Below are positions 53,708 to 63,142 of a DNA stretch of 64,000 nt, piece by piece (the stretch's first letter is position 1; each line of letters begins with the position of its first letter). The stretch covers positions 18,213,213-18,277,212 of the forward strand of contig CM039462.1 of the NCBI GenBank assembly GCA_022414725.1, given 5' to 3'. The position numbers were made by a program, and so were the translations under genes. Below the pieces are notes generated by a model. It saw nothing but the letters and a program-made list of their open reading frames with translations, was not told the DNA's origin and searched no databases. The DNA comes from Microglena sp. YARC. Lineage: Eukaryota > Chlorophyta > Chlorophyceae > Chlamydomonadales > Chlamydomonadaceae.

Positions 53708-56077
53708 TCAGGGTTCTGGCTGGTGAGGTGTGTGTTTCCCCCGTACCAAGGTTGGGTGTAGCAGTGGGGTCCTAAGCCAAACAGTTGGCCAATGGGGGTG
53801 GGGGTGTTGCCCATGGGGAGGTGGGGACTCATTAGGAGGGGTGATGTCAAGGTCCGTTGTCATCCCCAGGGTGGACATAGCTTTGTGTATGGCAGGGGAG
53901 ACATTGGAGATGGTAGTGTCTTTGTGCTGTGATAGGAGGGTGGCTACGTCTCCAGTGAAGGTTTCTGTGCTGTGGAGGGTCCAGAGGTGGGGAGAGTTTG
54001 CCTTGGTGGTATGGTATCTGTGGTGGAGGAGGTGGAGTTGGGAGAGGGGTATATGACCGACACATTGGCCTGTTGGTGAGTAGATGTAGGTGGTGTATCC
54101 GTTGTTGAGTTGGGCAGGGAGGTGGTGGTACCTGTCATTCAGGGTACCAGCCTGTATGTGGTATTTGCCGGGGGGGTGGATATCCCAGTCTGGGTGGTGG
54201 TCTGCCGTGTTAATGATGAGGTTTTGCCTGAGTTCGCTATACCATTTGGCATCAAACTCTCCTCCCTCCGCCCACTGTCCTTGTTGTTGGAGGTTAGTGA
54301 GGTGGAGGTCTTGTCTGGGTGGAATGGAGGGGGAGGGGGCTTTGGGGGTAGTTTCAGTGTTGTAGGCATGGAGGAGTTCCTGAAATCTGGTGGGGCCAAC
54401 CAGCAGGGTGATTTGTTCCTCTGTGAGATGGACGGGGGACCAAGTGACCTCAATGGAGGTGGCAGAGGAGTAGGTGTGGGAATGCACGGGGAGGCCAGCA
54501 GATATGTAGCAAGGGAGATGGTGGCAGAGAATGGTGATTGGGGCTTTCTGGACCCTCCAATATCTGTGATGGGGGGTTTCTCGAGGTTCGTTAGCCTTCC
54601 TCTTTTGGGCTCTGAAGCCCAGGAGGTGGGTCAGGCTGTGTTGGTTTCCATGTAGGAGGTGGAGGAGCTTGGCTGGGGTTGGGGGTGCAAGAAGGTCTGG
54701 GGTAGAGACAGCATGCACCAGGTCGTCGGGGGAGTTGTTCTTACGGATGGTGTGGTGTTTGTAGTAGGAGGCGTCAGTACATTTGTGGGTGTCATTTCTG
54801 ATGAATTGCATTCTGGCAGTCCAAGCAATCTTGGGGTCAGTGCTCCAGGCTTGAGCATACTTGGTGGGGTGAAGATAGGACTCTCTGGCCCACCACATGT
54901 GTGCATTGGAGGCAGGGATCTCCTCGATACTATGCGTGGGGGGCTGTGTTGTGGTTGGGGTAAGGATGCCGGCATTGGGGGTCAAGGGTTGGGGCAGTAT
55001 GGGTGCGGTGTCCCAGTTGTTAAGGTGGTGGCTGATACTATATGTGGAGAACTTGGTAAAGTGCCTTTGGGGAATGCGTAGGTGGATGGGGAGGGTCCTT
55101 GATGCCAAGGGCAGGGGGCTGTGGCAGGAGTAGGGTTGAGGTGGGCTTCCAGGTGGGGTTGGAGAGCACATGTGTAGGCTGAGTCTGTTGAGGGCAACTT
55201 TATGCCTAGTGGAGACTCTGGTGCCATAGGTGTGCGAGAGGGTATTGGATGGGATGATTGTGGTCCCATCAGGGCTCACAATGTCAGCTAGGGAAGTAAT
55301 GCCCAAGGGGATGAGGGTTTTGAGAAGGTTGGGGGGAATGGTGTGTTGGGGTAAGTCCGGGAGGGAGTCTTGAAGGGGGTTGAGTAGGGTTTCATCCTCC
55401 ATATGGATTTGGATGGAGGCTCTTTTGAGGATGTGCATTTGCCTGGCCAAGGTAAAGTATTGAAGTGTGTGGCTGGGCAAGGTAAGAGGATCCATACCCT
55501 GGAGCATAGCAGCTTCTTTGTGGAGGAGGGCTGTAGTGAGCCTGCCTAGTTTCCCCGTGTCGTTGAGGGACCTAGTGAGGTGGGCTGCTGTAATTTGAGC
55601 ATAGTCCACCATTAGGGAGGGGATACCCAATCCTGCCTGTCCCAAGGGGAGGCAGACACTAGCAGTTGGGAAGGAGGGGTGTAGGTCACAGCATTTTTTA
55701 GCCAGGGTCCATAAGGCCTTGTCTAAGATGCCTATATCCGAGTAGCTGTAGGGTGCTACAGTCATAGGGTAGGTGATGGCAGGTTTAATACATGTGGTGA
55801 TGAGTCTGAGACATTGGAGAGGGGTGGCGCCTTTTGGTTTGGCAGTGGTGAGGATTTGGTGTCCTTTACTATGTATGAGGTCCAAGGCTTGTTTCATGAG
55901 GGGTCTCCAGTTTAGGGTGAGGCTAACCGGCACCCCTAGATACTTGTATGGTTCATTTGGGGGAAGGTATGTAGCCAATGTGTCATTAATGAGGATGGTG
56001 TTGTGGAGAAGTTTGGTTAGGGCCTTGTGGTTGGTGGGATCCTTGGGGTGGGAGCCATGCAATATGCCAGTGATCAT
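53708..56077 (-). CDS. LINE polyprotein, RT thumb and C-terminal region (789 codons open)
   Basis: The frame continues the RT after the YADD box. It contains YKYLGVPVSLTLNW (motif E region) and a helical thumb (QCLRLITTCIKPAITYPMTV, LGQAGLGIPSLMVDY). It then runs through about 500 residues that I do not recognise, rich in His, Pro and Thr, up to VWLRTPLLHPTLVRG. The first ATG at 56077 is internal to the polyprotein and not a true start. A frame of 789 codons without a stop in an otherwise broken element suggests that the insertion is not very old or that some frame breaks are sequence errors. Confidence 0.8.
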   Translation of the reverse strand: MITGILHGSHPKDPTNHKALTKLLHNTILINDTLATYLPPNEPYKYLGVPVSLTLNWRPLMKQALDLIHSKGHQILTTAKPKGATPLQCLRLITTCIKPAITYPMTVAPYSYSDIGILDKALWTLAKKCCDLHPSFPTASVCLPLGQAGLGIPSLMVDYAQITAAHLTRSLNDTGKLGRLTTALLHKEAAMLQGMDPLTLPSHTLQYFTLARQMHILKRASIQIHMEDETLLNPLQDSLPDLPQHTIPPNLLKTLIPLGITSLADIVSPDGTTIIPSNTLSHTYGTRVSTRHKVALNRLSLHMCSPTPPGSPPQPYSCHSPLPLASRTLPIHLRIPQRHFTKFSTYSISHHLNNWDTAPILPQPLTPNAGILTPTTTQPPTHSIEEIPASNAHMWWARESYLHPTKYAQAWSTDPKIAWTARMQFIRNDTHKCTDASYYKHHTIRKNNSPDDLVHAVSTPDLLAPPTPAKLLHLLHGNQHSLTHLLGFRAQKRKANEPRETPHHRYWRVQKAPITILCHHLPCYISAGLPVHSHTYSSATSIEVTWSPVHLTEEQITLLVGPTRFQELLHAYNTETTPKAPSPSIPPRQDLHLTNLQQQGQWAEGGEFDAKWYSELRQNLIINTADHHPDWDIHPPGKYHIQAGTLNDRYHHLPAQLNNGYTTYIYSPTGQCVGHIPLSQLHLLHHRYHTTKANSPHLWTLHSTETFTGDVATLLSQHKDTTISNVSPAIHKAMSTLGMTTDLDITPPNESPPPHGQHPHPHWPTVWLRTPLLHPTLVRGKHTPHQPEP

Positions 56078-56099
56078 GCATTTACCCCGTTAAGAGGAA

Positions 56100-56830
56100 T
56101 CCCAGACCAAGTACTGAATTGTTGCACTTTAAGGCATTGTACCTTGAGGTTGTCTGCTGTGTTAGTGACCACACTGGTGTCATCAGCATATCCTAGGCTA
56201 CCTGTTTTATCTTGGTCAGTATTGGATGTTGAGGTAATGCCTTGCTTGTATCCTCTGCCCCCGGCTTGTAGCCATCTGAGGAGAGGTTCGATGAAGATGA
56301 TGAAGAGTAGGGGGGAGAGGGTGTCACCTTGGATGGTGCTCTTGTGATTTGAATTGGTTTGCCTTGAGTGTTGTTGAGGTACATGTGGGTAGTAGCCCCG
56401 TTGTAAATTCCTTTCACTGTTTCAAATGACATCTACCGGGATTCCAAGGTCATACATAGTTTGGAGCAGCTTGTCATGGTCCACCATATTAAAGGCAGAT
56501 GAGAAGTCAAAGTAGGCAGCAAACAGTTTTTTTTTTTTTAGTGGGCCGCATCCTCGATGTCATGTAGGAGGTGGGTGAGCTGCCTATGGGTGCTTCTGTT
56601 CTGTCTGAATCCCTCTTGGGAGTCACTGAGGACTTGGTACTGGTCCAAGTATTTGGACATCACTGTTGTAACCATGTTAGTCCACAATTTACCCATCGTG
56701 TTGTTGAGGCCAATAGGTCTGTAGTGGTTGGCTTGGGTGGGGTCTCCTTTCTTGTAAAGCATGATGGTGTTGGAGGTCTTCCAGCAAATGGGGGTGTAGC
56801 CGGTGATCCACATAAGCCCAAACATTTTAT
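56100..56830 (-). pseudogene. LINE reverse transcriptase core (frameshifted)
   Basis: RT motifs in order are WKTSNTIMLYKKGDPTQANH, YRPIGLNNTMGK, LSDSQEGFRQNRSTHRQL, then after a run of about 14 A (minus strand) FAAYFDFSSAFNMVDHDKLL (motif A with catalytic Asp), GIYNGATTHMYLN, a GDTLSP-like segment in a shifted frame, and GYADDTSVV (motif C, YADD). The A run at about 56527-56540 breaks the frame after EDAAH. A second break lies near 56330. Confidence 0.88.
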
Positions 56831-57102
56831 GTATGGTGTGGTGCCAAGACCAGGGGAGGCAGGTTAGTAGTTCATTGGGGATTCCGTCTGGGCCAGCCTG
56901 TTTTGCTTTTTGCTACGTGTTGGATGCATGTTTGGTAATTAGAAAACTCCATGAGGTAGGGTAGGATGGGGTTGGAGTGTTGGTGGGGTTGGGCCTTGGT
57001 TTCTAGGGAGAATGTGTCTAGCAGGGAGGCCCATGGAGGGGGGGCGGTCTGTCTGTCCTGGGGTAGGTATTTGCCGGTGCACGTGTGGTGAGGGCGGGGC
57101 CA

Positions 57103-57366
57103 TCAAGTGTCCCATGTGCTCCCCAAGATGTCCAGGAGGTCATTAGTGGACGTTTTGTGTTGGCCAGTGGTGGGGTCTTGGAGGGTCTGGGGTGACGTCG
57201 GATTATCAGAGGTTTTGAAGATGTTTCTGTGGGCTTGTTTAGGTTTGTTGGATAGTTGGGTCATGAAGGCTGCTTTGCCAGTGGCGGTAGCTGTTTGTCT
57301 GCTGTTTGTGAGAATTCTCCGGAGGGCAGGGAGGGCCTCATCGAGGGATATATTGATTGCAGCCAA
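57103..57366 (-). pseudogene. LINE linker between endonuclease and RT
   Basis: An 87-codon frame with ALPALRRILTNSR, HRNIFKTSDN and LQDPTTGQHKTSTNDLLDIL, the usual spacer in LINE polyproteins before the reverse transcriptase (a 'diT.G..t....i' pattern). It is out of frame with both neighbours. Confidence 0.65.
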
Positions 57367-57854
57367 GAGTGAGGCATGGTCTGAGGCAAGCTGGATATGG
57401 GTGAGGGTGGTAGGATGGTTATGGCATGTTTCTAGGAGAGTAGAATGGGCGGTGTGATAGGAGTTGGGGTCGGTGGTTAGGAAGTTTCCTGTACGTCTTA
57501 AGCTGTTGGAATATGGGAGTTTGATTTTGGCGTGGGCTTTGCTCTTCTTTCGTCAAGGAAGTGCCCTGGGGTTTGGTTCCTGGTAGGGCAGGTTTTCAAC
57601 ATAGTGGTGAGGGCCATCCTAATAGGTTCCATAATCTGGTTGCTGAGATGGTCGAGGTCTAATCCTTTTGCAAGGAGAGTGTGTTTTGACTTGGTGGAGG
57701 TGGGATGGGAGGGAATTGTCTCCTATGAGGTTGGTGGCCTGGTCCCACCAGTCCCTGATGGTTTTGGTGTGTTTCCCATGAAGAAGGTAGTGTGCGTTTC
57801 TTCAATGGCCTTTCTAGTGGCGTTTCATGGAGGCCTTGCTGACTTTGGGGGTGA

Positions 57855-58453
57855 CTAGTTGTTGGGTCTAGGAGGGGGGGTGTCAGTCAATGTCAGGGGT
57901 AATGGGAAGGTAAATAGGGGGATAATTTGGTGAAGGGCCATGTGGTCTAGGTATCCTCCGACCTCCCTGGTCTTTTCACTAATATGGGGGTGGAGGGGGG
58001 TTGGGGCAAGGGGAGATGAGGATGTCATCGATTCTGCTGTGGTGCTCGAGGTTGCCTTCCTGGTAGCAATGGAAGGTGGGTGCTCTAATGAAATGGTTGG
58101 TGGGGTGGAGGTTGAGTTGGGAGCACATAGACATGTGATGGTGGTCTGTGTGGGAAGTGGCGTGGGTAGATCTATCTGAGGGAAAGAGGGTTGCATTCCA
58201 ATCCCCTCCACAGAGTGTGGTGTGATGGGGCTTTTTTTTGGTGTGAGTCCCGATGTATGTACTAATCGGCGGCTTGCCGTTGTTCTGGTTGGTCATGGGG
58301 CAATGTAGATCGCCTATGATGTGTGTAGGTGTGTAGGCCGCCCAGATATCTACACGCCAAGATTTGAAGGTGGTACTTGAGTTGGGCAGTCCAGACATCG
58401 GCGAGGCTGCCGCGGTAGGGAAGTGAAAATCGAAGGCCTTGGTTTTGGATCAT
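57855..58453 (-). pseudogene. LINE APE-type endonuclease domain (frameshifted)
   Basis: Three overlapping frames together give the family motifs: SLADVW, RVDIWAAYTPTHIIGDLHCP, then CGGDWNATLF (catalytic GGDFN-type motif), SRIDDILIS (SRID motif) and LDHMALH (in place of the usual SDH with the catalytic His). Frame changes lie near 58370 and 58020. The N-terminal strand with the catalytic Asn and Glu is missing, so the domain is truncated. Its role in an intact element is to nick target DNA for target-primed reverse transcription. Confidence 0.85.
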
Positions 58454-58489
58454 GTCAGGCCATCTTGGATTGGCCTTTTCTTTTCGTCT

Positions 58490-58640
58490 CCGAGCAGCAG
58501 CTTCTTAGGCACCATCCCCGGCTCACTCTTCATCCAAACATTAAGCAACCTAGTTCACCAGGAAGCCGACATCATCAGCTATCCAGTGCTCCTGAAATCT
58601 TTGAGCTAGGCCCAGTGGCAGTCTCAGGGAGCTGCCTAGA
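58490..58640. mobile_element. MITE of the CAGCTTCT family, diverged interior
   Basis: Left CGAGCAGCAGCTTCTTAGGC and right CAGGGAGCTGCCTAGAAGC are inverted relatives of the ends at 6741-6939, here about 150 bp apart. It lies exactly where the LINE similarity stops. Confidence 0.75.
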
Positions 58641-59280
58641 AGCGCCAGCCAAAAATAAAATCCCTGGTTTGGATATTACCGGTTCAAGTTCAAGTAATGA
58701 AGGCTGGTGGCCATTTACCGTAAACAAGTTCAAGTGAATGAAGGCTTAGTGCTATGTTACGCGTAAAACAATGTGGGTGGAGGCGTTGGGTGTGGGTGGG
58801 GTGGGGTTTGACAATTCTATTTTTCTTCGTTTTATAACAAGCAGCGAGTCAAAATTACCTTATGACAGGCCCTGCCCTACTTCCCTAGGTGTCCCATTTT
58901 AGGTTGTGATATGGGTATCGGTATCAAATATTGTCTTGAAGCAGTGTTTTTCATCGACAACACTGGACTGCTGAAATCAATGCTGAATGCTGTCGTTCAA
59001 CAACATGCTGATCTGTCCTCCCATCAACATGGCCTGATCTGTCCTCGCATCAACATACTGGATGCTGAATCATGCCTGATCTGTTCGTCCATCAATCATA
59101 TCTGGATCTGAAGCAGTAAACACGTAGTAGTGTGCAAACATGGATGTATGAGCGTGTCCTTAGGTAGTCGAAGAGATCTGTTCCCCAACACATTGCTTTG
59201 AAAGGAACAGGTAAATTCCCAATCCCTATTACTGGTTGAAAGCAGAGTTTAAATTCTGGAACTCCGCTGTGAAATACTGT
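58641..59280. other. No gene recognised
   Basis: Contains two GTTCAAGTnAATGAAGGCT copies (58688 and 58728) and a GATCTGTCCTCnCATCAACAT short repeat at 59010-59095. No supported coding region. Confidence 0.5.
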
Positions 59281-59289
59281 GATAGTAAC

Positions 59290-59580
59290 GCTGGTATGTA
59301 TGTATGTATGTTACAGGTCCTAGGGGTAGGCCAAATAGGCTATAAAGGTACTTTGCCCAACGTACAGGAAGGGCTTAAAAAGAACAGCAACGACACTGTT
59401 ATGGAACTGAGCCAAACAATCGTTTCAAACACCGGACCGGGCGCCTGAGTTGTGTGCTCAGGTGATATTTAATTCCTAACAATATTTGGTATGATGAGGG
59501 ATGTTTGCCCTTCCTAGACGGTTGGGCAAGTTCTTTTAGCCTATTTGGCTCTGCCATGGACATGTAACATACATACATTG
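59290..59580. mobile_element. Element with inverted TGGGCAAGT...GGCTATTTGG ends
   Basis: The left block (ATGTATGTTACAG, GGCCAAATAGGCTATAAAGG and TTTGCCCAAC) is the complement of the right block (GTTGGGCAAGTTCTTTTAGC, CTATTTGGCT and GTAACATACATACATT). About 150 bp lie between them. Single copies of the block are dispersed elsewhere, as at 41905. Confidence 0.6.
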
Positions 59581-59599
59581 GCTTGCCCTTGCTGATCTC

Positions 59600-61800
59600 A
59601 ATTATGGCTTAGGGAGTAGGAACGCAAAGAGCTCAAAGACTATTAAAGCAGGATAATGTGTCCTGATGCCTAGTTCAAAAGTCTGATAACCGCGAGAGTT
59701 AGGTCAAGTTTTTTTTCAATAGTTGTATCTGTAGGTATGATTGGTTTTGTGCGTTGATTTTTAGTCGGTCTAGTGGGTGGGTCTTTAATTGCATTTGGAA
59801 TGGGCTGTGCGTGGGGTGGTGGGTTTGGTTGAAGGTGGGGGTAGAACTTATTGCACGAGGCTCCAAAGTTTTTGGTGCCGACGGACCTGCCCTAAACCAA
59901 GGCCATACTCCATGGGTGGTCTCAGAATTGCCAATTTTGGTGGTCTGGGGTAAAAGTCAAGGCATAAAAAACAAATTGAAGGGACAGGTGCGGCGGCTAG
60001 TAGATGCGCGCGCTTGATGGGGCGAATGGGGGCGAGTTTAGAGTTTTGAATGAAGGGCAAGGCCTTGGAGCTGCGCGACAAATGACTAACGTTCAAAATA
60101 GGTGGTTTGCTCATTAATTGGTGCTTCTTCAAATACTGAGTCGCAAGGCGCGCGGTGTCGCAAGCGAATAACGTCTGAGAAACGCGAACTGAATAGGCCC
60201 AGGGAGAAACAGGGCGAGGAGGTTACACACGCGGCGGCAGGCCCAGCCCAACTCCCAGTTGTTTGTGGTAGCGAAAGCCCAGGGCCACGTACTCGCGCCT
60301 TTGGCGTTGCCCCACCCCGGCCAGCCAAGGTTCCGGAAGTCGCCATGTAGGGAGCTGCAGTAAGCCCATGTTTCGCAAGAGTGAAAAAATCGTGAATTGC
60401 GTCCACTGAACTAGTTAGGAACAGGCGGAAGCCGCGCCTTAGCTGGGCAAGTTCGAAGGTGCCCCAGGTGCGTCCCGGGTCAGTGGGTGGTGGTTTTGAA
60501 ACACTTGTCCCTTCGGCAAGCGACTGCCGGCTGCTGCCACCCACACTACAGCGGCCTGGAAAATCCCCATGCGAACGCGTTGCACTCCATAGTTTTGAAA
60601 CACGAAGGCCGGCACGTGCTTAAATTCCAAGCTTAATTCCAACCGCTAACCGGCCACCAGTCCTCCACTAATAAGTGCCCAGAAAATCTGAAAACATGCC
60701 CATTATCGGCAAATAATTATGTCATGTACATACTATACCTCGGAATAAAGTCGATCGACTCGATCAACTTTTTTCGTGGAGGATGCTACCATCCCTGATC
60801 AGAAAGAAGAGACATGGAAAAAATAATACCCAGCTATATAAATAAGAAATGATTTGTTCGACTTTACACGGGTCGCTGGTAAAAAACAAATACTGCCGAA
60901 AAGCGGCGAGCAAGTCCACAATTGCTGGCTGGAGCCTAAGTAAAACAAATTGCAAAGTTCTACACATATTTAAGACTTTCGCCTTTCCTCACAACATTTA
61001 CCAGATGTACGAAGTATTTTTTCAGTCGCAGAGGTAACAAAAAGGCTGCGCTTGGGCTTTGAAGCCGAATTGAATGCATTGGTCACTACTCACTAGAGAA
61101 AAAGGTTGAATGATCAACTTAAGCCTTTTTAGCCTCTATTTCAGTCATTGGTGCACTCAGAAAAAAGTGTATTGCATGCGTCGCCCCAAAAACTGTGTTC
61201 GCAACGGAGCGACAGGTGGCAACGGAAGTTAGTTAGAGACCTGATATTGGCTTGACCTGACAGGCTTTCGTTCCGACAAGACAGTCACACAGACGGGCAA
61301 CGGGGTGTACCCTGGGGGATCCTCCCCCTTGAGAGGGGGCTACGCCCCAAAGGCTCAAGGATCAACTGTCAAAAGCCCTTTTTAGCGTTATTCGGCTATT
61401 GGTCACAGGAAAAGCAATGCACACCTGCAAACATAATGTCCTCCCATTCTCTGGTCTAGCAACAGTCTACGGGTCGGCTGATACCTCATTCGCAAAACTT
61501 TCAAGAAATGGAAGAGCCAACGTTGGCGGGGGCACATGCGCTGGTGTTATTGCACTTGCACCTATACCAACTATTTCTAGGATCTATCACTGCTAGTCTG
61601 TGGCCAGCAAACGTATTAGTGCTAAAATAGTGCACTGCCGAGAAAAGTTTAAATAATTTTGTGCTGCCAGCAAATATACCGCCACTTGCTGGCCAGCGAA
61701 ATAAAGTGTGCTGCAGCAAATTATAACTGGTAAGTGTGCTGCAGCAAATTAAGTGCGCTGCCAGCAAATGAACCGCCATAAGGCATACGGCACTGCCAAG
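59600..61800. other. No gene recognised
   Basis: A GC-richer part at 59980-60560 has opposing open frames (60086-60544 minus, 60102-60350 plus) without recognisable motifs. AAATTGCTGGCTGGAGC at 60918-60934 belongs to a small dispersed repeat also seen near 1890 and 62570. A 16-bp GTGTGCTGCAGCAAATTA word is duplicated at 61707 and 61734. Confidence 0.5.
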
Positions 61801-61959
61801 GGATCCATTAATGGCCAGTACATATCTATGCTTGAAGAGGTTGCTCCCGCACACATTTCTTGTAGTTGTGAAAGGAATTTCACCCCAGGAGGTGGGTCTC
61901 CCAACACAAACCAGGGACACCAAAGATCAAGTTTGAATGGCGTTGCCTCTCCTACAACA

Positions 61960-62345
61960 GAGTGCACATGCATGGTGATTGAGGATGAGCCATGACTTTC
62001 GCACATGTGGTCCTCAGCCAGCAATAATGTTTATCCTTGGAAGGTTGCTCCCGAACACATGCATGGTGCTTGCGGATGAGCTGCGACTCCACATGTGGTC
62101 CTCGTCAGCAGGTTTATCCTTGACAGGTTGCTCCGCGCACACATGCATGGTGCTTGCGGATGATCCATGACTTCCACATGTGGTCCTCGTCAGCACATAT
62201 CTATCCTTGGTAAGGCTGCTCCCGCACATAACAACATATGCATGGTGCTTGCAGATGATCCATGACTTCCTCATGTGGTCCTCGCCAGCACAGGTCTATC
62301 CTTGGACAGGTTACTCCCGCACACATGCATGGTGCTTGCGGATGA
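61960..62345 (-). repeat. 85-95-bp array of the 62-kb exon-donor junction (five copies)
   Basis: CACATGCATGGTGCTTGCGG followed by ATGATCCATGACTTCCACAT and GTGGTCCTCG occurs near 61968, 62057, 62138, 62237 and 62323. On the minus strand each copy reads EDHMWKSWIIRKHHA and then a GTGTGCGGGAG donor-like sequence. The highest-coordinate copy is continuous with the full exon. Confidence 0.88.
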
Positions 62346-62453
62346 TCCATGACTTCCAGATGTGATCCTCGCCCCAGGTGACAGACACAAAGAGACCACG
62401 CTTGAGAGCAAACTCGTCCACAGCTCCTCGCACAGCTCCGTGGTTGATGGTGC
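62325..62453 (-). CDS. Exon of an unidentified gene (AVDEFALKRGL...TWGEDHIWKSWIIRK)
   Basis: The acceptor CTGTGCCTGCTGCAG is at 62454 and above, with the likely donor ATGCAT|GTGTGC at 62324. The frame is open and reads TINHGAVRGAVDEFALKRGL, FVSVTWGEDHIW and KSWIIRKHHA. Codon use and the repeated junction downstream argue for a real exon. The pattern AVDEF, then a strand, then an aromatic-rich strand recalls the C-terminal part of TylF-type sugar O-methyltransferases, but the match is weak and no other exon was found in the window. The gene would extend beyond on either side; the window holds no other convincing exon of it. Confidence 0.5.
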
Positions 62454-62499
62454 CTGCAGCAGGCACAGGGTTATATGTTAGCGCTAGCTAGACTAAAAT

Positions 62500-63010
62500 G
62501 AAAAAAAAGGTTTGCTCGCGTTTACATTTTCCTGGTAATAATTGTTTTACTGCCGAAGACGGCGTGCAGCCAAATTGCTGGTTGAAGCTATGTTACCAAG
62601 TTCAAGTCCAAGTTAGCACTAGCTAGACTATAAGGGGGTGGGTGTACTAATAGTTTTGACGCTTGAGTTGCACATACACTTTGATATGTTGACTTTAAGG
62701 AAGAAGCTTTAGCAATGGCTCCGAAACTAACTAAAATAAAGACGAACCATCCAAGAACGAACTCTGCCTATAAATAGGCAGAGTTACAAAATATAGGCAG
62801 AGTCAGGAGGATGACAGAAGCCATAGAAAGTCCGGCACGGTCCATGTCAGGGTATCGGGAAGTTGTTTCCGTTAGGAGATCATTCTGCCATGCCATGCCA
62901 TTCTGAGGACTTCAGGGCAGGGTGCCCCCCCCCCCCCCCCCCCCCCCCTGGCTCCATATGAACATTTTCCTAACTTTTTTCTCCCTGCTCCATTTCGTCT
63001 CTGGATAAGT
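62500..63010. other. Spacer with dispersed repeat and poly-C
   Basis: GTTTTACTGCCGAAGACGGC, CAAATTGCTGG and TTCAAGTCCAAGTT (62545-62615) is a dispersed repeat also seen at 1865-1925. A tandem TATAGGCAGAGT lies at 62770-62800. A poly-C run lies at 62926-62947. Confidence 0.6.
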
Positions 63011-63142
63011 GCAACGACTTTGTCTCGATGCAAGCGTGCTGATTCCATAGTTTTCCGACACCTGCAATGTAATTCAGGTTCGATTTCGATTTCGAAACCT
63101 TGTGTCACCGTGATCTCCTGCTTATCCTGGTTCGAGTTCGGC

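Larger units (their letters stand above)
51680..58478 (-). mobile_element. Degenerate LINE retrotransposon (APE, RT, RNase H, CCHC, possible RLE)
   Basis: Minus-strand pieces in order are an APE-type endonuclease (58453-57855), a linker (57366-57103), reverse transcriptase (56825 to about 55900), a long C-terminal region, an RNase H domain (53229-52441), and a CCHC finger with a C-terminal domain (52564-51899). The frame changes several times, so the copy cannot make one protein as read, although a 789-codon frame is intact. The 5' end is lost at about 58478, where a MITE-like sequence begins. The 3' end is GGCGTTATC followed by a T run on the minus strand. The domain set resembles Dualen/RandI elements of green algae. 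Confidence 0.9.

Noticed and set aside
53730..55133. Plus-strand open frames opposite the LINE
   Set aside because: They are shadows of the 789-codon minus-strand frame, which has RT features.
60086..60544. 152-codon minus-strand frame
   Set aside because: It is GC-rich with a competing plus-strand frame and has no motif or splice context.
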